From: DASYXZ01 sp035934315
Lineage (GTDB): Bacteria > Acidobacteriota > Terriglobia > UBA7540
Assembly: GCA_035934315.1 (NCBI GenBank)
Contig: DASYXZ010000282.1
Span: 1 to 31,203 of the forward strand
Direction: 5' to 3'
Length of the DNA: 31,203 bases
Part shown: piece by piece, positions 17,466-25,543 of the stretch
Position numbering within the stretch: the stretch's first letter is position 1
How the letters are laid out: every line of letters begins with the position of its first letter
The notes under the pieces: model-generated
The model's database searches: none
Seen by the model: only the letters and a program-made list of their open reading frames with translations
What the model was told of the DNA's origin: nothing
Position numbers and translations under genes: made by a program

Positions 17466-18791
17466 CTAATGTTTTTCCGCCGTACGCGCCCGGATGGCGC
17501 GCAACGCTCGCAAGGCCGCCGATGCCACATCACTGTTAGAATCGTGGGTCAGCTTTTCAAGAGGAGCAATGCTGGTGCGGTCACCCGTAAAGACGAGCAC
17601 AGCAGCAAGCCTTCTGCGCACAGTCGCGTCATTGCTGTTCAGGTAAGGATACAACTTGGGAAGGAATTCCGGATTTCGGGAAAGTTCCGTCAAGTATGCC
17701 TGCGCCGCATCACCACGCAGCTTGGTGTTCAATTGCTGGATCAGGGTGTTTAAGTAATCGTCTTTGCCAAGATCGGTGAGACCAAATTGCATGGCGAGCC
17801 GGGCGTCCCCGTCTTTTTCCGCGATTGCAGCCTTTTGCAGTTCCGGAATATTTTGGGGATCGCCCGCGCGTCCCAGTCCCTCAGCCGCCGAAACGCGAAA
17901 CGCTTTGTTGGGGCTCCAGAGTTCTTTGCTGAACAACGGAACTGAAATCGGATTGCCGAGATAGGCCAGCCCTTCCAACGCTTTTTCTTTGGTGCTTTTG
18001 TCGGGATTATTTTCAAAAATCAATTGGAGTTTGGCAGTCGCGTCGCGAGCTTGCAAAATGCCCACGGCGACGGCGGCATCCCGCTTCACGTCTTTACTGC
18101 GAGAATCGAGCAGGTCAATCAGTTGAGGGCCCGCGGAGGTGTCCTTGATTTTCGTCAGAGAGTTAATGGACTGGCGCGCCAGGTCATCGTCAGAAGAGTG
18201 GGCGGCTTTCACGAGGTCCGGGACGGCCTGCCGCGCCATTAATTCACCAAGGCCCCTGGCCGCATCGCGCTGCACCTGGACCGAGCGCGTATCCGACAGG
18301 TCGTTTTGAAGAGCGGCCAGGACAACGGGATCCACGGTGACGCCCGGATCGATTTCCGTTTCATCATCCACAAACAGGCTTTTGGCGCGCTGCATGTTTT
18401 TCTTCATGAAGCCGGTGAACCCTGCTCCAGGAATTTGTCCCGTGTAATAACCGACTATGGATTGAATGGCCAACGACCGGACGCCGGCATCAGCGTCTCG
18501 CGATGCGCCAGCCAGCGGCTCAAGCGTGGCCGGTTGGTGAATTGCAGCGAGGGCGAGAACCACCTCGCGGCGCACCTTGAATTCGGGGTCTATCAGTGCC
18601 CCCTTGAGCGCAGTGATCGAGGGGCCGTCACCGATCTTTCCCAGTTCACGCGCCGCCTTGGCGCGGATGTTTGCGTCGGGACTTTTGAGCCGCTCGAGGG
18701 CAGTCCCCCCTGGTTGGTCCATGGCGGCAAGCGAGCCCGCGATGGGTAGGAGAAAAATGCATGTCATGAATAGGACGGATAATCTTTTCAT
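17466..18791 (-). CDS. Secreted HEAT-repeat protein
   Basis: The start is set at the ATG at 18791, which opens a signal peptide (KRLSVLFMTCIFLLPIAGSLA) and has AAGGATG about 10 nt upstream. The frame extends further upstream to 18902, but those 37 residues are not signal-like. The protein has 441 residues, almost all of it HEAT/PBS-lyase-type helical repeats. Examples are IRAKAARELGKIGDGPSITAL, VRREVVLALAAIHQPATLEPL, VKRDAAVAVGILQARDATAKL and FRVSAAEGLGRAGDPQNIPEL, the last ending near residue 310. Such solenoids are protein-binding scaffolds. With a signal peptide it should act in the periplasm or envelope. It converges with the sortase gene. No specific partner can be named. Confidence 0.8.
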   Translation of the reverse strand: MKRLSVLFMTCIFLLPIAGSLAAMDQPGGTALERLKSPDANIRAKAARELGKIGDGPSITALKGALIDPEFKVRREVVLALAAIHQPATLEPLAGASRDADAGVRSLAIQSIVGYYTGQIPGAGFTGFMKKNMQRAKSLFVDDETEIDPGVTVDPVVLAALQNDLSDTRSVQVQRDAARGLGELMARQAVPDLVKAAHSSDDDLARQSINSLTKIKDTSAGPQLIDLLDSRSKDVKRDAAVAVGILQARDATAKLQLIFENNPDKSTKEKALEGLAYLGNPISVPLFSKELWSPNKAFRVSAAEGLGRAGDPQNIPELQKAAIAEKDGDARLAMQFGLTDLGKDDYLNTLIQQLNTKLRGDAAQAYLTELSRNPEFLPKLYPYLNSNDATVRRRLAAVLVFTGDRTSIAPLEKLTHDSNSDVASAALRALRAIRARTAEKH

Positions 18792-18908
18792 TATAGTTTC
18801 ATCCTTGCGTGCCAGAATTTTGAATACAAACGCATCTCCTTGTCCGTGCGAGCCGGTCGAGATTTTCCCCTCCGGAGCAAAATTCCGGCGCCTGCTCGAC
18901 ATGCTCTA

Positions 18909-19631
18909 TTATTTTCCGATGCGCGCAATATTGATTTTGGTTTTATCCGTTCCTTCATCGCGTGAAACCGTGACCGTAGTCATACCGTTGGAGCTTATGA
19001 AATTGAACACAGACTTGCCCTCGCTTTCCACAATATTGATCTTGGACCCTAATCTATTCTTGTAAAATTCCATAACTTTATTCGTCGAGTCAGGTGTTTC
19101 ATATTCCTGGGCGCTGACCGAACCGGTAATGCCGGCTGAAAGTTCTCCTCCCGATTTGGTTGGTGTCGACCCCGGGTAGGGGGGCACATCGACTGTGGCT
19201 GAAGCCGCTGCCTGTGAGCCGGCGCCACCGTCGGAGAGATGCATGTCAGGCGTGGTGCTCGTATTTCCAGTTGTCGGCCGTACATGCTCAGCGATAGATG
19301 CAACATTCTGGTTTATCTTGTGAGCGATATAGAAACAGCTCCCGATGGCCATGACCCCGATAACAATGAAGACGCCCAGCACCGCAAGGATAATCTTGAG
19401 GGCGGTATTCCCTTTCTTTGCGGGAGCGGCAGCCGGTACAGCGGCCGCCTGTGTTGGGGCCGGAGAAGCGGGGGTCGCGCGTTGGGTGGGAGGCGCCACC
19501 ACCGCGGCTGAGTGTGGCGCCCTTGCCTGGAAGCCAGGCGCTCCCTCTGCTATCGTTGGTGCACCACATTTGTTGCAAAACTTTTGATTTTCTTCAATGG
19601 GCGAACCGCATTTGTTGCAAAATGTGGCCAT
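18909..19631 (-). CDS. Zinc-ribbon membrane protein
   Basis: This 240-residue protein opens with a double-CxxC zinc ribbon (C5, C8, C19, C22; FCNKCGSPIEENQKFCNKCG). A Pro/Ala-rich linker follows to about residue 74. One membrane segment lies at about 79-103 (ALKIILAVLGVFIVIGVMAIG). The C-terminal part of some 135 residues has a repeated beta pattern (YETPDSTNKVMEFYKNRLG, VESEGKSVFNFISSNGMTT) and lies on the opposite side of the membrane from the ribbon. Similar architectures are common in Acidobacteriota; the function is not known. It lies 117 nt upstream of the HEAT gene in the same direction and may share a transcript with it. Confidence 0.75.
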   Translation of the reverse strand: MATFCNKCGSPIEENQKFCNKCGAPTIAEGAPGFQARAPHSAAVVAPPTQRATPASPAPTQAAAVPAAAPAKKGNTALKIILAVLGVFIVIGVMAIGSCFYIAHKINQNVASIAEHVRPTTGNTSTTPDMHLSDGGAGSQAAASATVDVPPYPGSTPTKSGGELSAGITGSVSAQEYETPDSTNKVMEFYKNRLGSKINIVESEGKSVFNFISSNGMTTVTVSRDEGTDKTKINIARIGK

Positions 19632-19836
19632 TGAAAACTCCCCGCCATCAGTCTGGCTCTTGGTGATGTTTCAGTCGAGCGGCAAAAGTTGAGTTCCGAA
19701 CCTTCAACCTGCCTGGGTTCCCCGCGTAGAAATTATGCGTACCTGAACAGGCGACTTTTATCATCATTCCGGGTGTGAGCCGGGAATTTTACCAGCAGGA
19801 TTCGGATGCCGTAACTGGCGCTTGGAACCGATAGAA

Positions 19837-20280
19837 TTACTGCACACTGCGGCTGGTGCCGGAAGGAACGCGGCCGGGCATCGGCGTGGTGTGATGGTGC
19901 GCCATGCGCCAAACGCCCTGGCGGCGTACAAAAATATTGGTGGCCTCCACCAGCGCGGTCTCAAAACCGCTCTCGTAAGTGGAGGTCACGTCTTCAATGC
20001 AGGAAACCCATGCTGCATCTCCCAGGACATGGACCAGCGCGCGGTTGACTTTAATTCGTAACTTGGCCGTCGAGCGAAAAATATTTGCCCAACTTTCCGA
20101 AACATTTTCCCATCCGCTGATCAAGTCCCAGCCCGGGTGCATGCACTTGACCCACTCTTCATGCCACCACACAACGTCCATTTTCGCCAGGTCGAGCGAT
20201 TCAAGGGCCTCGTAAAATGCCTGGTTGGCCCGGAGAACTTCGTGTTCATCAGTTTGCAAGCGAATTTGCGCCGGCATCAT
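19837..20280 (-). CDS. NTF2-like (SnoaL/DUF4440-type) protein
   Basis: This 147-residue protein has the cone-shaped NTF2-like fold signature. A first helix has ANQAFYEALESLDLAKMDVVW. HPGWDLISGWENVSESWANI follows, then paired strands (LRIKVNRALVHVLGDAAWVS) and a final strand with RRQGVWRMAHHHTTPMP. The family includes binding proteins, small enzymes and stand-alone proteins of unknown role. The invariant-looking W and H residues (WWHEEWVKCMHPGW) suggest a ligand pocket, but no substrate can be assigned. It is flanked by bioY upstream (88 nt) and the zinc-ribbon gene downstream. Confidence 0.75.
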   Translation of the reverse strand: MMPAQIRLQTDEHEVLRANQAFYEALESLDLAKMDVVWWHEEWVKCMHPGWDLISGWENVSESWANIFRSTAKLRIKVNRALVHVLGDAAWVSCIEDVTSTYESGFETALVEATNIFVRRQGVWRMAHHHTTPMPGRVPSGTSRSVQ

Positions 20281-20368
20281 GCTGACCCAATCTCAAGGTC
20301 AAAAATACATAAAATCCTGATTCCACGCGGGCACGCGGGCACTTATCCTGGTTTACCTTTCGCGTGCT

Positions 20369-20959
20369 TCACACACCGCCAAACTGTTTTGACCGGTTCA
20401 GAAATCTTGGAAGAGTGAGGCCCACGAGAACCATCTTCAGGATATCGCCAATGAGGAAAGGATAAAAGCCCAGGAGTGCAGCCTGGCGATAGCTAAAGCC
20501 GAAAATGATGTGAAGCCACAGCGCGCCTGAAGTGAGGATGAGCGCATCACAAAAAACCAGAGACAAGGCCAGGCGCCATGACTGACGACTGGCGCCGCGC
20601 TCCACGAGCCAGCCCATTAACCCGGCAGCAAGTGGATAGCTCCAGAGGTATCCGCCTGTCGGGCCCAGCAGGTAGACGAATGAAAATCCGCCCCCGGCAA
20701 AAACCGGCAGGCCCATGGCGCCCGCGGCAAGATAAAGGGCCTGGCTTGAAAATCCGCGCCGGCTACCCAGCACCGCGCCGCTCAGGAGGACGCCGAAAGT
20801 TTGGCCGGTAAGCGGCACGGGATTTAAAGGCATTTGAATTTTAATTTGTGCCAGCGCTGCGGTGAGCAACGCGAATCCCACCACCCATAACATATCGAGT
20901 GTTGAGTTGCGCTCGTGCGTCAGTTGATTCGCGAGGACGTTGGTATTTACCTGAGTCAT
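20369..20959 (-). CDS. bioY: Biotin transporter BioY (S component)
   Basis: This 196-residue integral membrane protein is recognised by QIKIQMPLNPVPLTGQTFGV near the N-terminus, GLPVFAGGGFSFVYLLGPTG and GYLWSYPLAAGLMGWL, all typical of BioY. About six membrane segments fit the usual topology. BioY is the substrate-binding component of biotin ECF transporters and can also work alone. No ATPase or EcfT gene is in the window, so here it is either solo or uses shared energising subunits. The ATG at 20959 is preferred because GGAG lies 5 nt upstream; a GTG two codons earlier would overlap that site. Confidence 0.9.
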   Translation of the reverse strand: MTQVNTNVLANQLTHERNSTLDMLWVVGFALLTAALAQIKIQMPLNPVPLTGQTFGVLLSGAVLGSRRGFSSQALYLAAGAMGLPVFAGGGFSFVYLLGPTGGYLWSYPLAAGLMGWLVERGASRQSWRLALSLVFCDALILTSGALWLHIIFGFSYRQAALLGFYPFLIGDILKMVLVGLTLPRFLNRSKQFGGV

Positions 20960-20976
20960 TTGCACTCCGTGAGCGA

Positions 20977-20982
20977 ATTATA
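20977..20982 (-). promoter_or_regulatory. Possible -10 box for bioY
   Basis: A perfect TATAAT on the minus strand ends 17 nt before the bioY start. The -35 position at 17-bp spacing (GAATTC) is poor, so a full promoter is not established. I see no clear biotin-operator palindrome. Confidence 0.3.
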
Positions 20983-21212
20983 AAGATTGCAAGGCCCGCG
21001 AATTCCGCCGGCCCACTTCGCCGTACCTTGAAATGCTTCGATACGATGCGCTGAGGTGATCGATGTTAATAAATTTCTCGCACTCAAGTCCAGCTTGAAT
21101 GCCCCATCAAACGGAGGAAATTATAACACGCAATTTGAGGGAAATTACATCACTGGATTGAGATCTCGATGGTCGCGCATCTTTTGCGGGGCGGGGGATG
21201 GCTCCGTTCTGT

Positions 21213-21575
21213 TCAACCGGCCAGTTGCAAGAGCAATTGGGGCAGTTGTTGGGAAAAAGTCGAACGCGCCAGAACAAAATCGCAACCTGCCACGCGTGCC
21301 GCTTCGGCGAGGTCGGTTTGGACATGGGAAAGAAATCCCATCAACTGCACATGGTGGGTGGCGGGGTTGGCTTTGATGGCGCGCGCCAATTCGATAGCGG
21401 CGCCGGAGCGGTGGTTCAAATCGAGGATGACTGAACGAACGAGGAACTCCGGGATGCGCTCCAGGACTTTTGAAGGATCAACCGCCTCCACCGGAACGCC
21501 GACCTGATGAGCGGTTTGTTGAATCTTCGAGAGAAAAATAAGATCGTCAACCACGGTCAAAATAGGTCCGGTCAT
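21213..21575 (-). CDS. Atypical receiver-domain protein
   Basis: This 120-residue single-domain protein has the alternating beta/alpha pattern of response-regulator receivers. It has an acidic pair at D10-D11 (LTVVDDLIFL), a candidate phospho-acceptor D52 (SVILDLNHRSG), and a Ser at the switch position (GFLSHVQ). The conserved Lys near the end (KPF in CheY) is replaced (VLARSTFSQ). It has no output domain and no adjacent histidine kinase. It may have become phosphorylation-independent or may act as a protein-binding module. It ends 237 nt before the bioY ATG on the same strand reading and lies upstream of it. Confidence 0.65.
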   Translation of the reverse strand: MTGPILTVVDDLIFLSKIQQTAHQVGVPVEAVDPSKVLERIPEFLVRSVILDLNHRSGAAIELARAIKANPATHHVQLMGFLSHVQTDLAEAARVAGCDFVLARSTFSQQLPQLLLQLAG

Positions 21576-21695
21576 TGGATTACCCGCCCCGGAAAAATAC
21601 GGCTTTCGATTGCCTTCCTCGACGTTCGACCTTTCAACTTGCCGGACTATACTCCATTTTTAATTTCAATAAAAGTAAATGCTGCCCGGTGCGGT

Positions 21696-22463
21696 TTACA
21701 ATTCAGCGGGTCTGCGGATTCTTGCAAGAACTTCCGCCAGGCGGGCGGGATAGCTTGTGATGATGCCGTCCACGCCGTCCAGAATTTTACGCCGCATCAA
21801 AACCCGTTGGTTAAGATCCCAGACAATGACGCGGTGCCCGGCGAAATGGGCGCGGCCGATAAAGCGCCGCGTCGCCAAAGCCCAGTGAGGCAAAAGATGG
21901 TCCGCTCCAATAGACCTTGCGCGCCGGATGGCCAAAAGCGGGCGCGTGAAATCAAATCCCAGCCCAATTTGTAAATCCAACTGGCGGATTCGATCGAGGG
22001 TGGGGAAGTTGAAAGAAATCACGGTGGTCAAGCGCGCGACGCGCGCCCGATAAATCTCTTCCAGCACTTTCTCCTCGATGCCCGGGTAGCGGCTTTTGGA
22101 TTGCTTAATTTCAAGGAAGGCCAGACAATTTCGCCTTGCAACCCACTGCAATACTTCCGCCAGAGTTGGAATCTTAAGGCCCGCGTATCGCTGGTTAGCT
22201 CTGGCCGGGTATCGCCGATTGAACCAGGAACCCGCGTCGAGCCGCCTGAGGACAGCCAGAGGCATTGTGGAAACGGGGCCGGTTCCCGAGGATGTTCGTT
22301 CCAAGCGCGCGTCGTGGAGTACTACTGGCACGCCGTCGGAAGAAAGATGAACGTCAAACTCGATTCCGTCCGCGCCCTGCCGCAGCGCCAGGTCGAATGC
22401 CGCCAGTGTATTTTCCGGCGCCTCTCCGGCGGCGCCGCGATGACCGATGTTTAAGACACGCAT
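21696..22463 (-). CDS. Glycerophosphodiester phosphodiesterase
   Basis: This 255-residue TIM-barrel enzyme hydrolyses glycerophosphodiesters to sn-glycerol-3-phosphate and an alcohol. The family signature is clear: H8-R-G (NIGHRGAAGEAPENTLAAF), E35 and D37 (GIEFDVHLSSDG), and H50-D (VVLHDARLERT). There is no signal peptide, so it works in the cytoplasm like UgpQ and unlike periplasmic GlpQ. It starts 12 nt after glpD ends, so its product can be taken directly by GlpD. Confidence 0.92.
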   Translation of the reverse strand: MRVLNIGHRGAAGEAPENTLAAFDLALRQGADGIEFDVHLSSDGVPVVLHDARLERTSSGTGPVSTMPLAVLRRLDAGSWFNRRYPARANQRYAGLKIPTLAEVLQWVARRNCLAFLEIKQSKSRYPGIEEKVLEEIYRARVARLTTVISFNFPTLDRIRQLDLQIGLGFDFTRPLLAIRRARSIGADHLLPHWALATRRFIGRAHFAGHRVIVWDLNQRVLMRRKILDGVDGIITSYPARLAEVLARIRRPAEL

Positions 22464-22475
22464 CCCATTCCAGAA

Positions 22476-24131
22476 TTAAGAATTTTCCGTCACGAAGTTC
22501 TGGCGCGTGAACGATTCGATTTCAGTCTGTGTTCGCTCCGCGGTCCACCCAAACCGGGCCGCAAATATTCCAGCCACGGCGGGCGCGGCGTCACGCAACA
22601 TGCTTGATGCAAGCCAGTTCAGACCGGAGCGGCGCAAGAGGAAGTCTTCCACGTTGGTGGCCATTTCGTGGCGGATGGCAAAATCCACTTCCGCGGCCAG
22701 TAGCGTTGGTGAGCCGGGCAAAGGTTGGGCCCGTGACTTGTCGTCAAGTATGGATTCGAGCACCAGCGGCCAACGGCTCCCGTAAGTTTTCACAATGCGT
22801 TCTGCGATCGGAAATGGGATTTCAAATTTACGAACGGCTTCCCAGGCTGCAAATTCTACAAAGATATTAAAGACTCCCGTATGGCCGCCGGCCAGTGGGA
22901 TCTCTCTTGTCGGGTGCTTTCGCGCTCCCGCCTTGGGTCCGCTGCCTGACATGCTTATCTGACCCACAATCGCGTCCACCAATTTTTCGCCGAGCGCGCG
23001 CGCGGTGGTGAGTTTGCCGCCGCAGACAGAAATAAAATTCCCGGCTCCCGCATCCCGATGAAACCGGTACTCGCGGGTGTTTTCAGAAGGGCTGCAGCCG
23101 GGTTGGATGGCGAGCGCCCTCAAGCCCGCAAAACTGCCCACCACATCGCTCAAAGTCAGCGGGTGGCGAAGCACGCGGTTCAGCGCGTTCAATAAATATT
23201 CAATGTCCGCCCGGTCGGGCCTGACCGTTGCCGGGTCACCTTCAAAATCCGTGTCCGTTGTTCCGAGCAGCGCGTGGCCGTGCCAGGGCACCATCACAAA
23301 AATCCGGCTGCCGGGCAGGATGGCGGCAAACACCGCGAACGGTCCGGCGACTGGAGGCAGAATGATGTGCGTGCCTTTTGTAAGGCGAACGGTTCTGGTG
23401 CCATCGTAGCCTGGAAGCAAGGCGCGGATGTTGTCCACCCAAGGCCCGGCGGCGTTCACCCAAAAGCGCGCGGTGATTTCGTGCTTTCGTCCGCTCCATC
23501 GGTCTTCGGCCTCCGCCGTCACTACTTGCTGTGGGTGTCCGGTGCTTCCGGCAGAAACGGACAGAGCGCGAATCTCAGTGTAATTCAGTACCACGGCGCC
23601 GTGGTCCGCCGCGTCAATGGCATTCTCAAGGGTCAGTCGGGCGTCATCCGTTTCCGAGTCAAAATAAACCGCGCCCGCGCGCAAACCGTCGGGACGCAAG
23701 GAGGGAATCCGCTGCTGAGCCTCGGCGGGCGTGAGCATTCGGTGGCGATCCTTCCGCCCGAGGTTACCCAATAAATCGTAAACCGTCAGACCCAATCGAA
23801 TCCTGAGAGGGGAATAAGGATCACCCTTATAGATGGGAAGTAGAAACGGCACGGGCCGCGCCAGGTGCGGCGCTAATTTCAACAGAAGCCGACGTTCGCG
23901 GCGCGCCTCGTGCACCAATTTGAATTCAAGTTGTTCGAGATAACGCAGCCCGCCGTGAATCAGCTTGGACGAACGGCTACTCGTGCCGCTGGCAAAATCG
24001 CGCGCCTCGATGAGAACTACTTTTAGTCCTCGCAGAGCAGCATCACGTGCCGTGGCCGCTCCGTTGATGCCGCCGCCAATGACGGCGAGATCGAATTTGG
24101 TTTTGCTTAGAGCTTCAAAATCCCGGGTCAT
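22476..24131 (-). CDS. glpD: Aerobic glycerol-3-phosphate dehydrogenase
   Basis: This 551-residue flavoprotein oxidises glycerol-3-phosphate to dihydroxyacetone phosphate and passes electrons to quinone at the inner membrane. The FAD-binding motif is at residues 19-24 (VIGGGINGAATARDAALRG). SGTSSRSSKLIHGGLRYLEQ and ALLGTTDTDFEGDP are characteristic of GlpD. FISVCGGKLTTARALGEKLV closes the FAD domain. The C-terminal alpha-helical domain is complete (VDFAIRHEMATNVEDFLLRR). Length matches Bacillus-type GlpD. It probably forms an operon with the phosphodiesterase that follows, 12 nt downstream, and perhaps with ispF 54 nt upstream. Confidence 0.95.
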   Translation of the reverse strand: MTRDFEALSKTKFDLAVIGGGINGAATARDAALRGLKVVLIEARDFASGTSSRSSKLIHGGLRYLEQLEFKLVHEARRERRLLLKLAPHLARPVPFLLPIYKGDPYSPLRIRLGLTVYDLLGNLGRKDRHRMLTPAEAQQRIPSLRPDGLRAGAVYFDSETDDARLTLENAIDAADHGAVVLNYTEIRALSVSAGSTGHPQQVVTAEAEDRWSGRKHEITARFWVNAAGPWVDNIRALLPGYDGTRTVRLTKGTHIILPPVAGPFAVFAAILPGSRIFVMVPWHGHALLGTTDTDFEGDPATVRPDRADIEYLLNALNRVLRHPLTLSDVVGSFAGLRALAIQPGCSPSENTREYRFHRDAGAGNFISVCGGKLTTARALGEKLVDAIVGQISMSGSGPKAGARKHPTREIPLAGGHTGVFNIFVEFAAWEAVRKFEIPFPIAERIVKTYGSRWPLVLESILDDKSRAQPLPGSPTLLAAEVDFAIRHEMATNVEDFLLRRSGLNWLASSMLRDAAPAVAGIFAARFGWTAERTQTEIESFTRQNFVTENS

Positions 24132-24185
24132 TTTTAGAGGTCCGTGAAATTGAATAAGTTAGCACAATTGGAGAAGGAGGTTGGC

Positions 24186-24728
24186 TTAACGGGCCGAAAT
24201 AAGGACGACGGCATCCGCCCGCACGGCTTCGCCGCGACCCACAGCGTCCATGCCTTCACCGCTTTTGGCCTTTACGCTCACCTGCGTTGGCTTGATGCCA
24301 AGCGCGCTGGCAATTTGTTTTCGCATCAGCGGAATGTGCCGCACGAGTTTCGGGCGTTCGATGCCAACGGTCGCATCCACATTGGCAATGGTGCAACCCC
24401 TCTCATCCAGCAGGCCTTTGACATAGCCAAGAAAAAGCAGGCTGTTCGCGTTCCGCCACTTGGGACTCGTGTCAGGAAAATGTTGGCCGATGTCGCCGAG
24501 CGCCGCCGCGCCCAGGAGTGCATCACAGATTGCGTGACAGAGGGCATCGCCATCGGAATGACCGAGGGGGCCTTTATCGAAAGGAATTTCGATTCCTCCC
24601 AAAATGAGCTTGCGCCCAAGGGCAAGACGATGAATGTCATTGCCGATGCCAACGCGGTATGAAGGTTGAAGGTTAAGGGGTGAAGGTTGAAGGCTGCGCG
24701 TTTTACCTTTTCTTTTTTCAGTCGTCAT
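24186..24728 (-). CDS. ispF: 2-C-methyl-D-erythritol 2,4-cyclodiphosphate synthase
   Basis: This 180-residue enzyme forms the cyclodiphosphate intermediate of the MEP isoprenoid pathway in the cytoplasm. Metal ligands are D31, H33 (GNDIHRLALG) and H65 (DALCHAICDA). GPLGHSDGDALCHA, GDIGQHFPDT and AKSGEGMDAVGRGEAV are all family hallmarks. The enzyme normally begins at the RVGIG strand. Here 23 extra residues precede it, encoded partly by heptamer repeats (LQPSPLNLQPS). No alternative ATG, GTG or TTG lies closer to RVGIG. The ATG at 24728 has AAAGG just upstream and sits 12 nt after ispD, so the two are probably co-translated. Confidence 0.93.
   Translation of the reverse strand: MTTEKRKGKTRSLQPSPLNLQPSYRVGIGNDIHRLALGRKLILGGIEIPFDKGPLGHSDGDALCHAICDALLGAAALGDIGQHFPDTSPKWRNANSLLFLGYVKGLLDERGCTIANVDATVGIERPKLVRHIPLMRKQIASALGIKPTQVSVKAKSGEGMDAVGRGEAVRADAVVLISAR
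24661..24695 (-). repeat. Five degenerate heptamers within the 5' end of ispF
   Basis: On the + strand the units are GAAGGTT, GAAGGTT, AAGGGGT, GAAGGTT and GAAGGCT, back to back. Read on the minus strand they encode the extra N-terminal residues of IspF. The phase is 7 bp, as in the repeats at 28255 and 30370. Confidence 0.75.
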
Positions 24729-24740
24729 CCTTTACCTTTC

Positions 24741-25445
24741 TTACTCTTCAACCTTGTTTTGTCCCTGCTCTTGCGCGATGTAGAGGCGTGCGAGCGGCAG
24801 GTCGGAGGGCTTGGTGATTTTGATATTTCTGTCCGAGCCCATCAGCACGGTCACCGGATGGCCCAACCTTTCCACCAGGCTGGATTCATCGGTGCCGATA
24901 AACCCGTCGGCGTTGGCGCGCGCAAAGGCCTCCTGAATAATATTACAGCGAAAGGCCTGGGGCGTTTGGGCCAGGACGATGCGTTCGCGTGGAATAGTTC
25001 CGAGGATCGTCTGGCGTTCCACCTGTTTCACGGTATCGACGCTTGGAATCCCAAGGATGGCCGCGCCGTCCTTGCGTGCTGTCTCCACCACGCGCCCAAT
25101 CATTTCAAGTTCGATAAAGGGCCGGACTGCATCGTGAACCACCACCACCTCCGTACCTTCCGAAGCTTCTGCCAGCGCCAGGGCCACGGTCTCTTGCCGG
25201 GTGGGGCCGCCAGCCACCAGCCGGACGGTCTTGGAAAAATGTTCGCGGTCGATATCCTGGTGGACGCGCTCCATGTCTTCAGCGCGGAGGGCGAGAAAAA
25301 TTTCGTCAATGGAGTGGGCGGCAACGAATTTGCGGAGGGTGTGCACAAAAATCGGCACGCCTTCAAGGGAGAGGAACTGTTTGGGGGTTCCTCCGCCCAT
25401 GCGAACGCCCACACCCGCAGCCGGGATGATAGCCAATACGCTCAT
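24741..25445 (-). CDS. ispD: 2-C-methyl-D-erythritol 4-phosphate cytidylyltransferase
   Basis: This 234-residue enzyme joins CTP and MEP to give CDP-ME in the isoprenoid pathway. The nucleotide-binding loop is IIPAAGVGVRMGGGTPKQFL, with R15 and K22 in the expected catalytic places. D105 and R108 lie in VVVHDAVRPF. GTDESSLVERLG and GSDRNIKITKPSDL close the domain. Length is usual. It precedes ispF by 12 nt, a pairing often seen in bacteria, and follows the PIN-TRAM gene by 98 nt. Confidence 0.95.
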   Translation of the reverse strand: MSVLAIIPAAGVGVRMGGGTPKQFLSLEGVPIFVHTLRKFVAAHSIDEIFLALRAEDMERVHQDIDREHFSKTVRLVAGGPTRQETVALALAEASEGTEVVVVHDAVRPFIELEMIGRVVETARKDGAAILGIPSVDTVKQVERQTILGTIPRERIVLAQTPQAFRCNIIQEAFARANADGFIGTDESSLVERLGHPVTVLMGSDRNIKITKPSDLPLARLYIAQEQGQNKVEE

Positions 25446-25543
25446 GGAAGTGAAAAGTTAGATGCCGCTTGGCGCGGAATTAAACACCGCGCCGTGGGTC
25501 TCCGCCGCGAAAGTTGCGAGGGCGGTGGAGCGTCATCCTATTA

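Noticed and set aside
20960..21212. Riboswitch or biotin operator upstream of bioY
   Set aside because: No palindrome of the right kind or riboswitch-like core is visible; only a -10-like box stands out.
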